A stretch of DNA of 64,000 bases from Bernardetia sp963719525 (GTDB taxonomy: Bacteria; Bacteroidota; Bacteroidia; Cytophagales; Bernardetiaceae): assembly GCA_963719525.1 (NCBI GenBank), contig CAVRCG010000004.1:1860001-1924000 (forward strand), written 5' to 3'. The notes beneath the pieces were generated by a model. The model saw nothing but the letters and a program-made list of their open reading frames with translations. It did no database searches and had not been told where the DNA came from. The position numbers and the translations under genes were made by a program. Below are positions 16,766-24,474 of the stretch, in pieces. Each line of letters opens with the position of its first letter. Position 1 is the stretch's first letter.

Positions 16766-17779
16766 CTAATACGCCCATTTCAGATATACTGCACCCCAGG
16801 TAAAACCACCACCAAAGGCAGCCAAGATAAGATTATCTCCCTTCTTGAATTTGTGTTCGAAATCTCTTATACAGAGTGGAATAGTTGCAGCAGTAGTATT
16901 TCCATATTTTTCAATATTTACTAACACTTTATCAGAATTTAGTCCTAAACGTCTTGCTGTTGCGTCTATAATTCTCAAATTTGCTTGATGAGGAACAAGA
17001 AAATCAATACTATCTCCATCAAGACCATTTTTCTCTACTAGTTCGGCTGATGTATCTGCCATATTTTTTACAGCATGCTTAAAAACGACTGCACCGTGTT
17101 GGATTACATAATGTTCTCTATTCTCTACCGTTTCTTTGCTGGCTGGATAATTACTTCCTCCTGCTTTCATGTAAAGTTCGGTTGCACCTGCGCCATCACT
17201 TCTCAAAATAGAATCTACAATTCCGTTTCCTTCTGTATCTGCTTCTAAAAGTACGGCTCCTGCGCCATCGCCAAAAATCACACAGGTTTGTCGGTCTGTA
17301 TAATCAATAATAGACGACATTTTATCTGCTCCTACCACAATAATTTTCTTATATTTTCCTGTTTCGATAAACTGGCTTGCCGTAACAAGTGCATACAAAA
17401 AACCAGAACAAGCTGCCATTAAGTCATAACTCAAACAATTTAGACCTGCTTTGTGAGCAACAATATTTCCCGTTGCAGGAAATACCATATCAGGTGTAGT
17501 AGTAGCACAAATCAAAAAATCAATATCTTCAGCTTCTGTATTTGTTTTCTTTAACAGACCTTTTACTGCTTCGGTTGCCATGTGAGAAGTTCCAATTCCT
17601 TCGCCTTTCAAAATTCGTCTTTCTTCTATTCCTGTACGTGATTTTATCCATTCGTCATTGGTATCGACCATCGTTTCGAGTTCTTTGTTGGTAAGAATAT
17701 ATTCTGGAACGTATCCAAAAACACCTGTAATGGCTGCCTGTATTTTATGGTTAGAAGAAGTAGAAGAGGTAGAATTCAT
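16766..17779 (-). CDS. fabH: Beta-ketoacyl-ACP synthase III (337 aa)
   Basis: Condenses acetyl-CoA (or a branched acyl-CoA) with malonyl-ACP to begin fatty acid synthesis in the cytosol. Thiolase-fold signatures: catalytic Cys in MAACSGFLYAL (about residue 125), His in VPHQANLRI (about 262), Asn in YGNTTAATIP (about 292), and the end GAVYLKW. Length is as usual for FabH. The first 10 residues (Ser/Thr rich) are an extra tail. Monocistronic; -7 box on the minus strand at 17839-17846. Confidence 0.95.
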   Translation of the reverse strand: MNSTSSTSSNHKIQAAITGVFGYVPEYILTNKELETMVDTNDEWIKSRTGIEERRILKGEGIGTSHMATEAVKGLLKKTNTEAEDIDFLICATTTPDMVFPATGNIVAHKAGLNCLSYDLMAACSGFLYALVTASQFIETGKYKKIIVVGADKMSSIIDYTDRQTCVIFGDGAGAVLLEADTEGNGIVDSILRSDGAGATELYMKAGGSNYPASKETVENREHYVIQHGAVVFKHAVKNMADTSAELVEKNGLDGDSIDFLVPHQANLRIIDATARRLGLNSDKVLVNIEKYGNTTAATIPLCIRDFEHKFKKGDNLILAAFGGGFTWGAVYLKWAY

Positions 17780-17838
17780 AGGAAAAATAATGGAAAAGAA
17801 GTGAAGGGCTATTTATCTGCTGCATTTTTAGAAAAGCA

Positions 17839-17846
17839 CAAATATA
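17839..17846 (-). promoter_or_regulatory. -7 promoter box of fabH
   Basis: Minus strand TATATTTG, 60 bases upstream of the fabH ATG. No clear -33 TTG was found. Confidence 0.5.
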
Positions 17847-18136
17847 TAAATTTATGATAATTAAATTAAATGATTTGCTAAGTTAATAAAGAGTTAAAGA
17901 ACTTGCAAGTAATAATAGTTCTTCTATTTAATAGAATGATTTGGAAAACGATGAAATCTATAAAAACAAAAGTGGAGCAAATACGATTACAAAAGACAGA
18001 TTACTTTTATGTTTACCTAATTTTTTAACTTGTTTTTTAGGTTTTTGGCTCAAAAAATGCCAACTTCAAGATAATAATTAAATTATACTCAAAAGTGTAA
18101 TCAAACTCTACGTCATTTTTTTAAAACTTATTTTTT

Positions 18137-18883
18137 ATGCAGAAAGCAAGCAGAATCATTCGAATTTTATCCTTATTTATTTTAATTAGCTTGGTAGGTT
18201 TTTCTACAAGCTGCACTTCTCAACAAATTGCTGGTGTTTTGGGAAGTATTTCGGGCGTTCCTCTTACCAAAGAAGAAATTGCAGCAGCACTCAAAGATGC
18301 TCTAATTCAGGGAGTTGTGAAAGGGACAGGATTAGCTTCCAAAGATGGAGGATACTTTAATAATTCACTTATCAAAATTCCGTTTCCAAAAGATGCCGAA
18401 AAAGTAGCGAGTACACTTCGTGACATCGGACTGGATTCGGAAGTAGATAGATTTGTCAAAACACTCAATCGAGGAGCAGAAGAAGCTGCCAAAGAAGCGG
18501 CACCAATTTTTAAATCTGCTATTACTTCTATGTCTATTCAAGATGCTTACGGAATTTTGAAAGGCGATAGAGATGCAGCCACACAGTATCTCATTCGTGC
18601 TACAACAGAACAATTAAAAGCAAAATTCAAACCTGTCGTTTCAAGAAATTTGAAAAAAGTAAATGCCACTCGTTATTATGGTGATTTAGTAGGAAAGTAC
18701 AATCAAATTCCGTTTGTTTCGAATGTAAATCCTGATTTGGATGACTATGCTACAGATTTGGCTATCGAAGGACTTTTCAAATTAGTTGCAGAAGAGGAAG
18801 GAAATATTCGTACAAACATTGAAGCTCGTTCATCAGAACTTATGAAAAAAGTATTTGCGCAAGCTCCACAAGCACAACAATAG
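18137..18883 (+). CDS. DUF4197 lipoprotein (248 aa)
   Basis: Lipoprotein signal with cysteine in VGFSTSCTSQQ (about residue 26). The rest matches DUF4197: LKDALIQGVVKGTGLAS, NSLIKIPFPKDAEKV, ATRYYGDLVGKYN, and DDYATDLAIEGLFKLVAEEE near the C-terminus. Helical, anchored in a membrane facing the periplasm. Role unknown for the whole family. Single gene ended by the terminator at 19017-19064. Confidence 0.88.
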   Translation: MQKASRIIRILSLFILISLVGFSTSCTSQQIAGVLGSISGVPLTKEEIAAALKDALIQGVVKGTGLASKDGGYFNNSLIKIPFPKDAEKVASTLRDIGLDSEVDRFVKTLNRGAEEAAKEAAPIFKSAITSMSIQDAYGILKGDRDAATQYLIRATTEQLKAKFKPVVSRNLKKVNATRYYGDLVGKYNQIPFVSNVNPDLDDYATDLAIEGLFKLVAEEEGNIRTNIEARSSELMKKVFAQAPQAQQ

Positions 18884-19016
18884 ATAAAATAATGTCGTTT
18901 ATGGTAATTTTGTGTAAAGAAAATGGTTTCTCTTTTCCCAAACGTATGGATTTATGAAATGTATTATACAAAATTAATATTCAAATAAAAACATAAATTC
19001 ATTATTTATAATTTGT

Positions 19017-19064
19017 AAATGTTCTATTAAAATTCATAAAACGAGTTTTGATAGAACATTTTTT
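19017..19064. terminator. Bidirectional terminator between convergent genes
   Basis: AAATGTTCTAT / ATAGAACATTTTTT stem with short loop; separates the DUF4197 gene and the chorismate mutase gene. Confidence 0.8.
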
Positions 19065-19103
19065 GTGACAAAAAATTAAAATCTAAGTTAGAGTTCATAA
19101 CTA

Positions 19104-19409
19104 TTATTTTGATTGGGTTTGAATTGCCATTTGATGGATAACTTCAAAAATATCTAAAACCAATTCGGAGGGTAACTCTAATTCTTGTGCTATTTCTTTG
19201 CGAGAATCTAAGATAGCTTGCCATCGATTAGGCTGAAGAGTTTGTAATTTGTTTCTTCGTTTGTGTTCTCCTATCCTTTTAACAACTTCCATTCGTTGCG
19301 CTAGTATTTGAATAAGCTGCGTATCAATTTGATCGATTTGCTGACGACATTCATTCAAACAAATTTCAGAAGAAGAATCTGTAATGGGTAATTTTTGAGT
19401 AGCATTCAT
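19104..19409 (-). CDS. aroQ: Chorismate mutase, AroQ type (101 aa)
   Basis: Converts chorismate to prephenate, the substrate of the neighbouring prephenate dehydratase. AroQ helices with CRQQIDQIDTQLIQILAQRM, then VVKRIGEHKRRNK (active-site Arg/Lys), and W-AILDSRKEIAQELELP (the usual R-E region). Free-standing and short; in many Bacteroidota this domain is fused to DAHP synthase, so a separate copy is worth noting. It lies about 200 bases after the pheA-like gene on the same strand, so it is probably the second gene of the phenylalanine operon controlled by the leader at 20189-20352. Confidence 0.85.
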   Translation of the reverse strand: MNATQKLPITDSSSEICLNECRQQIDQIDTQLIQILAQRMEVVKRIGEHKRRNKLQTLQPNRWQAILDSRKEIAQELELPSELVLDIFEVIHQMAIQTQSK

Positions 19410-19606
19410 AATTATTTTGGGAAATGGGAGTTGGGAAATGGGAAATGGGAATTAGGGAATGAAAATACATCTTGAACACAGAGAATGAAAAATTTCCTTT
19501 TATAGAATAAAATAAAATAAAATAATCAAAACAATTATTTCAAAAAGCAATTTTTCCTTACTGGTTACTGGTTACTGGTTACTGGTTACTGGTTACTGGT
19601 TACTGG
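19410..19606. repeat. Gap with GGTTACT heptamer tandem repeat
   Basis: About six copies of the heptamer GGTTACT run from 19563 to 19608 and reach the stop codon of the prephenate dehydratase gene. Further up lie short GGGAAATGGG repeats (19421-19455) and a copy of the ACACAGAG motif. Looks like slippage-prone filler between two genes of one operon. Confidence 0.85.
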
Positions 19607-20161
19607 TTAAGTGCTTACAGCTAAAAACTTAGTTATGTTGTTGCAATGATCGTGAATGTTTTTTTGAATGGTTTGAAGTCCGTAATAATGAATAGCTTCA
19701 ATTCCTCCAATAGCTGCCGAATCTAAATGGTTGTGTAATTTCTGTTGTTGAGCTATCCAACGAATTGCGCCAGCCGTATCACTAAAATCTGTTGGAAGAA
19801 TAGTTTTGTTTTTGGATAAGAAAATTTTACATTCTTGAAGTGCCACAGGATGAGAATATACATGCTTTAAATCTAAAAGTTGAGTTCCTTTTTTTGCAGC
19901 CAAGTGAAGCTGAATAGGTAGATTTATTTCTCCTACTATTTTCAAATTCATTTTTTCTATTTTCTTATAATTGTCTAATACATTTCCTACAAGTGAGTTT
20001 TCAACGGCAATCATTCCTACATTTACCTCTTTTGTAGAAACAGAGTGCAATAAATCATCAAAGTTTTGGCAATGCAACCAATTATTTTTTTCTCCAAACT
20101 GTTTTTGAGCTGCAAGATGATGAAATGAAAATAGTTTTCCTTAAATAGCAATAGTTTTCAT
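19607..20161 (-). pseudogene. pheA: Prephenate dehydratase, interrupted by in-frame TAA; no ACT domain
   Basis: Would decarboxylate and dehydrate prephenate to phenylpyruvate. ATG at 20159-20161 gives MKTIAI, then TAA at 20141-20143 where the family has Gln (IAIQG; CAA to TAA), then GKLFSFHHLAAQKQFGE in frame. The body has the usual IAVENSLVGNV, YSHPVALQECK, DTAGAIRWIA, AAIGGIEAIHYYGL and the catalytic Thr in NNITKFLAVS. It ends there: the ACT regulatory domain (about 80 residues) found in most family members is absent, so Phe feedback by that route is missing. A TTG start at 20077 would lose the first strand. Leader-peptide control lies upstream. Confidence 0.8.
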
Positions 20162-20188
20162 AATTAAACGGTAAGTTATATTTTTACA

Positions 20189-20224
20189 TAAAAAAAACCC
20201 TAACTAATTAAAGTCAGGGTTTAG
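20189..20224 (-). terminator. Transcription attenuator of the phenylalanine operon
   Basis: On the transcript a 10-bp stem AACCCTGACT / AGTTAGGGTT (one G-U pair), loop TTAATT, then eight U. It lies between the leader peptide and pheA, so it must be read through for expression. AGTCAGG inside the leader coding region (just after the Phe/Tyr run) can pair with CCTGACT of the 5' arm and thus form a competing antiterminator. Confidence 0.8.
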
Positions 20225-20265
20225 AAGTAATAGAGTTAAGTTGTGAGCGAATATTTTTTTGGCAA

Positions 20266-20352
20266 TCAACTTTTGGTCTCCTTCTTTGTCCTGACTAAAG
20301 GGCTAAAAAAGTAGAAATAATAAAAGTTAAAAGAAAAAATGTTGCTTTGCAT
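20266..20352 (-). CDS. pheL: Phe/Tyr-rich leader peptide (28 aa) of the phenylalanine operon
   Basis: ATG at 20350-20352, TGA at 20266-20268. Residues 6-16 read FSFNFYYFYFF: six Phe and three Tyr in eleven residues, then SPLVRTKKETKS. It is followed 42 bases later by a U-run hairpin and then by a prephenate dehydratase gene. This is the arrangement of ribosome-mediated attenuation: shortage of charged Phe-tRNA (or Tyr-tRNA) stalls the ribosome in the run and lets the antiterminator form. Known in principle from enteric pheA; here the call rests on sequence alone. Confidence 0.8.
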   Translation of the reverse strand: MQSNIFSFNFYYFYFFSPLVRTKKETKS

Positions 20353-20408
20353 CTTTATAATAATTGAATGTTTTTTGTAGCCTACGAGTTTATTTGGCTA
20401 CTAATACA

Positions 20409-20439
20409 CAATGATAAACACTTATTTTCTATAAAACAA
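20409..20439 (-). promoter_or_regulatory. Promoter of the phenylalanine operon
   Basis: Minus strand TTG (20439-20437), 20-base spacer, TATCATTG at 20416-20409 (one mismatch to TAnnTTTG). Transcription would start about 50 bases before the leader ATG. Confidence 0.6.
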
Positions 20440-20533
20440 GAAATATTTTGAAAAAAGTAAAATAAATAGATTTTTATTTGCAAATCAGTTACTCTATCAA
20501 CACAAAATTTGTTTTTAATAAGAAAAATAAGTT

Positions 20534-21538
20534 TTACTGAGCGTCTTGAGTTGTCAAAACTTCATCAAAAGCAGGAACTGAAATTCTGCGAACAGAACGA
20601 AAACGAGGTTGATAATAACTGCTTTCCATTGTGCTATATGTAATTTGTCTTCTGTTTCCTGATGCCGCATGAATAAACTTTATAGGCTCATTTGGATTAT
20701 TTTCTACAATAATACCAACGTGTCCTGTACGTCCAGAACGTGAGTTTCTACCTGTGAAACAGATTACATCGCCTACTTGTGCATCTTCTAATTTTATCTT
20801 TTTGCCTACATTATCATAAGAACTAGAAGAAGCAGGAAGATTGATTTTGAATTTGCTAAATACATAAGATACAAAACCAGAGCAATCAAAACCTTTTGGA
20901 GATTTGCCTCCGTGTACATACGGAACGCCTTCTTGTGCAACAGCAAGGTCTACCAAGGAAGCAGTAAAATTTTCTCTAAGTGTTATTTTTTCTAAAAGTT
21001 GAGGAGTAATGGTCAGATTGTTAGGCGTAGAAAAGTCAATTTCAAAATTTTCTAAAAGGTCTGTTTCAAAATCGCCTTGATTTGTCTTTTGAGTTGCTTC
21101 TTGATCTAGCAAAGCCAAAAAGTCTAATTCATTATCTTGCTCATTGTTGTTTTTTATATCTTCTAAAACAACTAAATTATCAGAGGGAGTTTCTGTGAGC
21201 GTGTCCTTTACCACCAAAAAATTAAAAGTAGGTAAAAAATCTAAAGGAGTTTGAAAGCAATTTAGAGACGAAGTAGCAATCAAAGAATTTGAGGAAATAG
21301 AAGACGCAGAGTGGAGTTGAGTAGGAGAGATAATAAGCGTATGAGCTTTTCTTTTTGTGTTTTTTTCTGCTCTGTTGCCAGCTCTATTTTCTGCTTTTTT
21401 GTTAGTTTTCCTTTCTAATTTTCTGTCATTCTTTTTGTCGTTTTTTGACAAAGTTGAGGGAGAATAATTTGTAAAAGCAGCACAAGTAAAAATGAGTGAT
21501 GCACAAAGAAAGGATAATGAGTTACGTTTAAAGTCCAT
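20534..21538 (-). CDS. NlpC/P60 cell-wall peptidase (334 aa)
   Basis: Signal peptide (FLCASLIFTCAAFTNYSP), then a basic Lys/Arg/Asn stretch and a long variable region to about residue 195. The NlpC/P60 domain follows, with VPYVHGGKSPKGFDCSGF (catalytic Cys), GDVICFTGR, GHVGIIVEN (catalytic His) and FIHAASGN (second His). It cuts peptide bonds in the peptidoglycan stem, in the periplasm. Length beyond a minimal domain comes from the N-terminal linker. Single gene. Confidence 0.88.
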   Translation of the reverse strand: MDFKRNSLSFLCASLIFTCAAFTNYSPSTLSKNDKKNDRKLERKTNKKAENRAGNRAEKNTKRKAHTLIISPTQLHSASSISSNSLIATSSLNCFQTPLDFLPTFNFLVVKDTLTETPSDNLVVLEDIKNNNEQDNELDFLALLDQEATQKTNQGDFETDLLENFEIDFSTPNNLTITPQLLEKITLRENFTASLVDLAVAQEGVPYVHGGKSPKGFDCSGFVSYVFSKFKINLPASSSSYDNVGKKIKLEDAQVGDVICFTGRNSRSGRTGHVGIIVENNPNEPIKFIHAASGNRRQITYSTMESSYYQPRFRSVRRISVPAFDEVLTTQDAQ

Positions 21539-21726
21539 ATAATTGGATTTTAGTAAAAAATATTATTAGTGAGTGTGAGAGTAGATCTTTTAAATCTTAC
21601 TGCTATTCATTTTTTTCTAAATTTAATAACTAAACGAATTAATAACTTTTGGTTAAATTTCAATTAATTTTTAGAAAGCACAAACTTACAAAATATTATT
21701 TGATAAAAAGCCAAACTCACAATAAA

Positions 21727-21773
21727 AAAAATCAACGAACATATTCTTTTTATAAAATAAAGCGTTGATTTTT
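21727..21773 (-). terminator. Terminator after the 21853-22383 lipoprotein gene
   Basis: AAAATCAACG / CGTTGATTTTT stem with an A-run that becomes a T-run on the minus strand. Confidence 0.65.
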
Positions 21774-21852
21774 AACAAACTAACTAGTTTTTGTACTCAT
21801 AAATAGCACTATTTTTAGATAAAAATTACTATTTTAAATATTTTGTTCTACT

Positions 21853-22383
21853 CTACTCTCTTCTGATTTTGATATGCAAAGCTCCGTTTCTGACTCGTAA
21901 CTGTTGGCTTGGATTATCTCTATTTGTCAATGTACCACTAAAATTAGCCTTTATTACATCATTTTCTATACTCAATATTTCAAATCGAATATCACCTCCT
22001 TTTTGTATGAAAGCTGTGTTGCCTTGCGAAAATTCAAAACGTATATTTGTATTTTCTAATATTCTAGGCATTGTATCATCAAAATTATAAACAGTAAGTG
22101 TGACACGAAAATCACTCCTTACTACTGTATTAGAATTAGTCGAACGAGAAATAAATAGCGATCTAACTCTTTCAGAATAGGTATTTAAAAGAGAAGGAAT
22201 AGGTGCAATAGGTTCTGAAAATGTATAATTTGTGCTTTCTATTTCTGCCCAAATTTGTCCTTCTGGAGGAAAACCTCCAATTCTATCATCGTTAAGTTCA
22301 CAAGACGAAAACAAGAATGGGATAGAAAATAAAATGACTAAGTAAAAGATAGATGCTATAGAAGAAATTGAATTAGTTTTCAT
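21853..22383 (-). CDS. Lipoprotein of unknown function (176 aa)
   Basis: Signal peptide with lipobox Cys in IPFLFSSCELND (about residue 28). The remaining 148 residues look all-beta: GQIWAEIESTNYTFSE, FRVTLTVYNFD, NIRFEFSQGN, GDIRFEILSIENDVIKANFSGTL, then RVRNGALHIKI. The pattern recalls small secreted beta-sandwich proteins of Bacteroidota (DUF6252-like), but no firm family is claimed. Membrane-anchored in the periplasm or surface. No operon partner. Confidence 0.78.
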   Translation of the reverse strand: MKTNSISSIASIFYLVILFSIPFLFSSCELNDDRIGGFPPEGQIWAEIESTNYTFSEPIAPIPSLLNTYSERVRSLFISRSTNSNTVVRSDFRVTLTVYNFDDTMPRILENTNIRFEFSQGNTAFIQKGGDIRFEILSIENDVIKANFSGTLTNRDNPSQQLRVRNGALHIKIRRE

Positions 22384-22615
22384 AGAGAATTAAATTAAAT
22401 GAGAATTAGAGTAAATGGTTTTTAAATACCTGTTTTGGTAAAGCTGGTCTTCTATTTATGGCAAAATTATTGACTTATATCTGTCTATAAGATTGTTTAA
22501 AAAAGAATGAGTAATTTTAAAACTACGAACAAAGTTGAGGAAGTAAGGTTTTAATTATAAATCTTTCAATCAAAAAAATAAAATCACAATTAAAATAATT
22601 ATCAATAATAAAATT

Positions 22616-23068
22616 ATGAAAAAGATACTTCTTGCATCACTTTTAGGAACTTTTACTTTCTTTTCTAGTCATCTTATCCAAGCACAAACAACAATAACAA
22701 AGTCGGAATCTACCACTTTTACCAAAAAAGCAGACGACAGACAAGCTCAGCTTACCTTTACAAATCGTGAACATGATTTTGGCGAAGTTGAAGAAGGTAA
22801 AGTAGTGGAGTATGTATTTACATTCAAAAATACGGGAAATTATCCTTTAATGTTGCAAGATATCAGAACTACTTGTGGTTGTACTGCCCCAGAATGGACA
22901 AAAGAGCCGATTGCGCCAAACGAAGAGGGAAAAGTAATTGTTCGTTTTAACACAGCACACAAAGCAGGACAACAGCGAAAAGTAATTACAGTTATCTCAA
23001 ATGCTGCTAATTCTTCCGAATCCTTAGTTATGTTTGGAACAGTAATGCCTAGTGGAAGTGGAGAATAA
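22616..23068 (+). CDS. DUF1573 exported protein (150 aa)
   Basis: Signal peptide (LLASLLGTFTFFSSHLIQAQ), then a DUF1573 (Ig-like) domain: HDFGEVEEGKVVEYVFTFKN, PLMLQDIRTTCGCTAPEW, GKVIVRFNTAHKAGQQRKVI. The CGC pair is characteristic of the family. Small periplasmic proteins of unknown function, common in Bacteroidota. Single gene with its own terminator. Confidence 0.9.
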   Translation: MKKILLASLLGTFTFFSSHLIQAQTTITKSESTTFTKKADDRQAQLTFTNREHDFGEVEEGKVVEYVFTFKNTGNYPLMLQDIRTTCGCTAPEWTKEPIAPNEEGKVIVRFNTAHKAGQQRKVITVISNAANSSESLVMFGTVMPSGSGE

Positions 23069-23121
23069 AATCAGTTATCAGTAATTAGCTACCAGTTAAT
23101 TACAGAACAACTTTCATAAAT

Positions 23122-23170
23122 AAAATGCTACTTTTACTAATTAGATTAATTAATAAGAGTAGCATTTTTT
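23122..23170. terminator. Bidirectional terminator between convergent genes
   Basis: AAATGCTACTTTTA / TAAGAGTAGCATTTTTT, long AT-rich stem between the DUF1573 gene and the FKBP gene. Confidence 0.8.
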
Positions 23171-23235
23171 GTTTGCTTTATATATGTACTAGCTTCGCCA
23201 TTGTCAGTATTCTTACTAACGACAATTTTATGTTT

Positions 23236-23706
23236 TTACCAATCTGAAAGCGTTCCACCTTCTACTTTTGAAGGATTAATTCCTACTAATTCTAACTCAA
23301 AAACTAATGTTTTTCCTGCCATTGGATGATTGGCATCTAAAACTACACCTTCTTCAGTTGCTTCGATGACCACAACAGGAATTTGTTCACCGTTTTGTCC
23401 TTGAAGCGCAAGTTGATCGCCTGCTTTTGGGTTCATTTCTGGTGGCAACTTATCTTTTGGAAAAGAAACTACATTTTCTGGATTTGGTTCTCCATACGCT
23501 TCACTTGGTGCTAAAGTAATTGTTTTTGACTCGCTGAGTGCCATTCCTTCTACGGCTGCATCAAAACCTTTTATCATTTGTCCTGCTCCTACCTGAAATT
23601 CAATGGGTTCTTTTCTATCTCTTGAAGAATCAAAAACGTTTCCGTCTTCGAATTTACCTACATAATGTACTTGAACTAAATCGCCTTTTTTTACGCTATT
23701 TGACAT
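23236..23706 (-). CDS. FKBP-type peptidyl-prolyl isomerase, SlyD-like (156 aa)
   Basis: Speeds up cis/trans change of X-Pro bonds and can act as chaperone. FKBP core: VQVHYVGKFEDGNVFDSSRD at residues 12-31 and QMIKGFDAAVEGMALSE, then an insert-in-flap region (about 68-128; PSEAYGEPNPENVVSFP, DANHPMAGKTLVFELELV) typical of the SlyD subgroup. The metal-binding His-rich tail of Escherichia coli SlyD is absent. No signal peptide, so cytosolic. Confidence 0.92.
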   Translation of the reverse strand: MSNSVKKGDLVQVHYVGKFEDGNVFDSSRDRKEPIEFQVGAGQMIKGFDAAVEGMALSESKTITLAPSEAYGEPNPENVVSFPKDKLPPEMNPKAGDQLALQGQNGEQIPVVVIEATEEGVVLDANHPMAGKTLVFELELVGINPSKVEGGTLSDW

Positions 23707-24024
23707 GCTCTAAAATTAAATTGATTATAAAAAAAATAACTTTTCTGTTTCAACTAAAAATAATCTGTAATCAAATTATTCGTAAAACAAAAAAGACTAT
23801 AGTGTAATTTTATGCAAATTACGATTTTTTGACGTAAAAAGAAATTTACCAACTAAGAAGTATTTAATAATTATGATTTTTTGCATAAATTTGTGGATTA
23901 TTCATTTTTCATATTGTTAGGAATTTGCAAACCCTACCCAATGAAGAATGCCTGCTGTTACTGGTCTTTTTCTTACCCAACAACGCAAATAGAAACTACA
24001 CCTAGCTTAGGTATAAATTAGATT

Positions 24025-24324
24025 ATGAAAAACTATTTTACTTACATTATTTCGTTTTGGATTTTCCTTATTGTAGTAATAATTGGAATGATTTCTTATA
24101 AACTCATTCAAAAAACAGAAATTGAAAATTACTACACCAATCAAAAACAAATTTCGAAATCTTTTTTATTAACTGATTTTTGTTTTTCAACAGAATCTCG
24201 CCACGTTCGCCACCTTTCTATGCCTGAATGGATTGCTCCCTTTCAAGATTTTCCTGCTTATCACGAGCATTTTCCTTCTTCGTCTTTCTTTCAACCTATT
24301 TTTGATAAATCATTAAAAGAGTAA
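24025..24324 (+). CDS. Small single-span membrane protein (99 aa)
   Basis: One membrane helix (YIISFWIFLIVVIIGMISY), a charged linker, then a compact C-terminal part: STESRHVRHLSMPEWIAPFQ, DFPAYHEHFPSSSFF. The spacing of Arg/His and aromatic residues (R-x-x-RHLS … FQD-P … EHFPS) looks like a conserved motif that I have seen in other small Bacteroidota membrane proteins; the role is unknown to me. No operon partner; it is followed directly by a REPIN-like repeat. Confidence 0.65.
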   Translation: MKNYFTYIISFWIFLIVVIIGMISYKLIQKTEIENYYTNQKQISKSFLLTDFCFSTESRHVRHLSMPEWIAPFQDFPAYHEHFPSSSFFQPIFDKSLKE

Positions 24325-24326
24325 AT

Positions 24327-24449
24327 AACTCAAATTGCGTATCACAGACTTCCTAGTCTGTATAAATATAGAAATAAGCGATCTCAACGAAAAAAACCTA
24401 TTCATTCAGACTAGGAAGTCTGAAATACTTGTACTCCACAACTTGAGTT
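24327..24449. repeat. REPIN-like inverted repeat, copy 1
   Basis: 123 bases with nested inverted arms: outer AACTCAAATTG / CAACTTGAGTT, inner CAGACTTCCTAGTCTG / CAGACTAGGAAGTCTG, spacer about 50 bases. A close copy is at 30933-31053, a shorter one at 46553-46640, a single arm at 36942-36957. Confidence 0.85.
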
Positions 24450-24474
24450 AAATAATTATTTCGAATAAAAAATA

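Noticed and set aside
19563..19609. GGTTACT repeat as an attachment or phage integration site
   Set aside because: No integrase or tRNA nearby; simple slippage explains it better.
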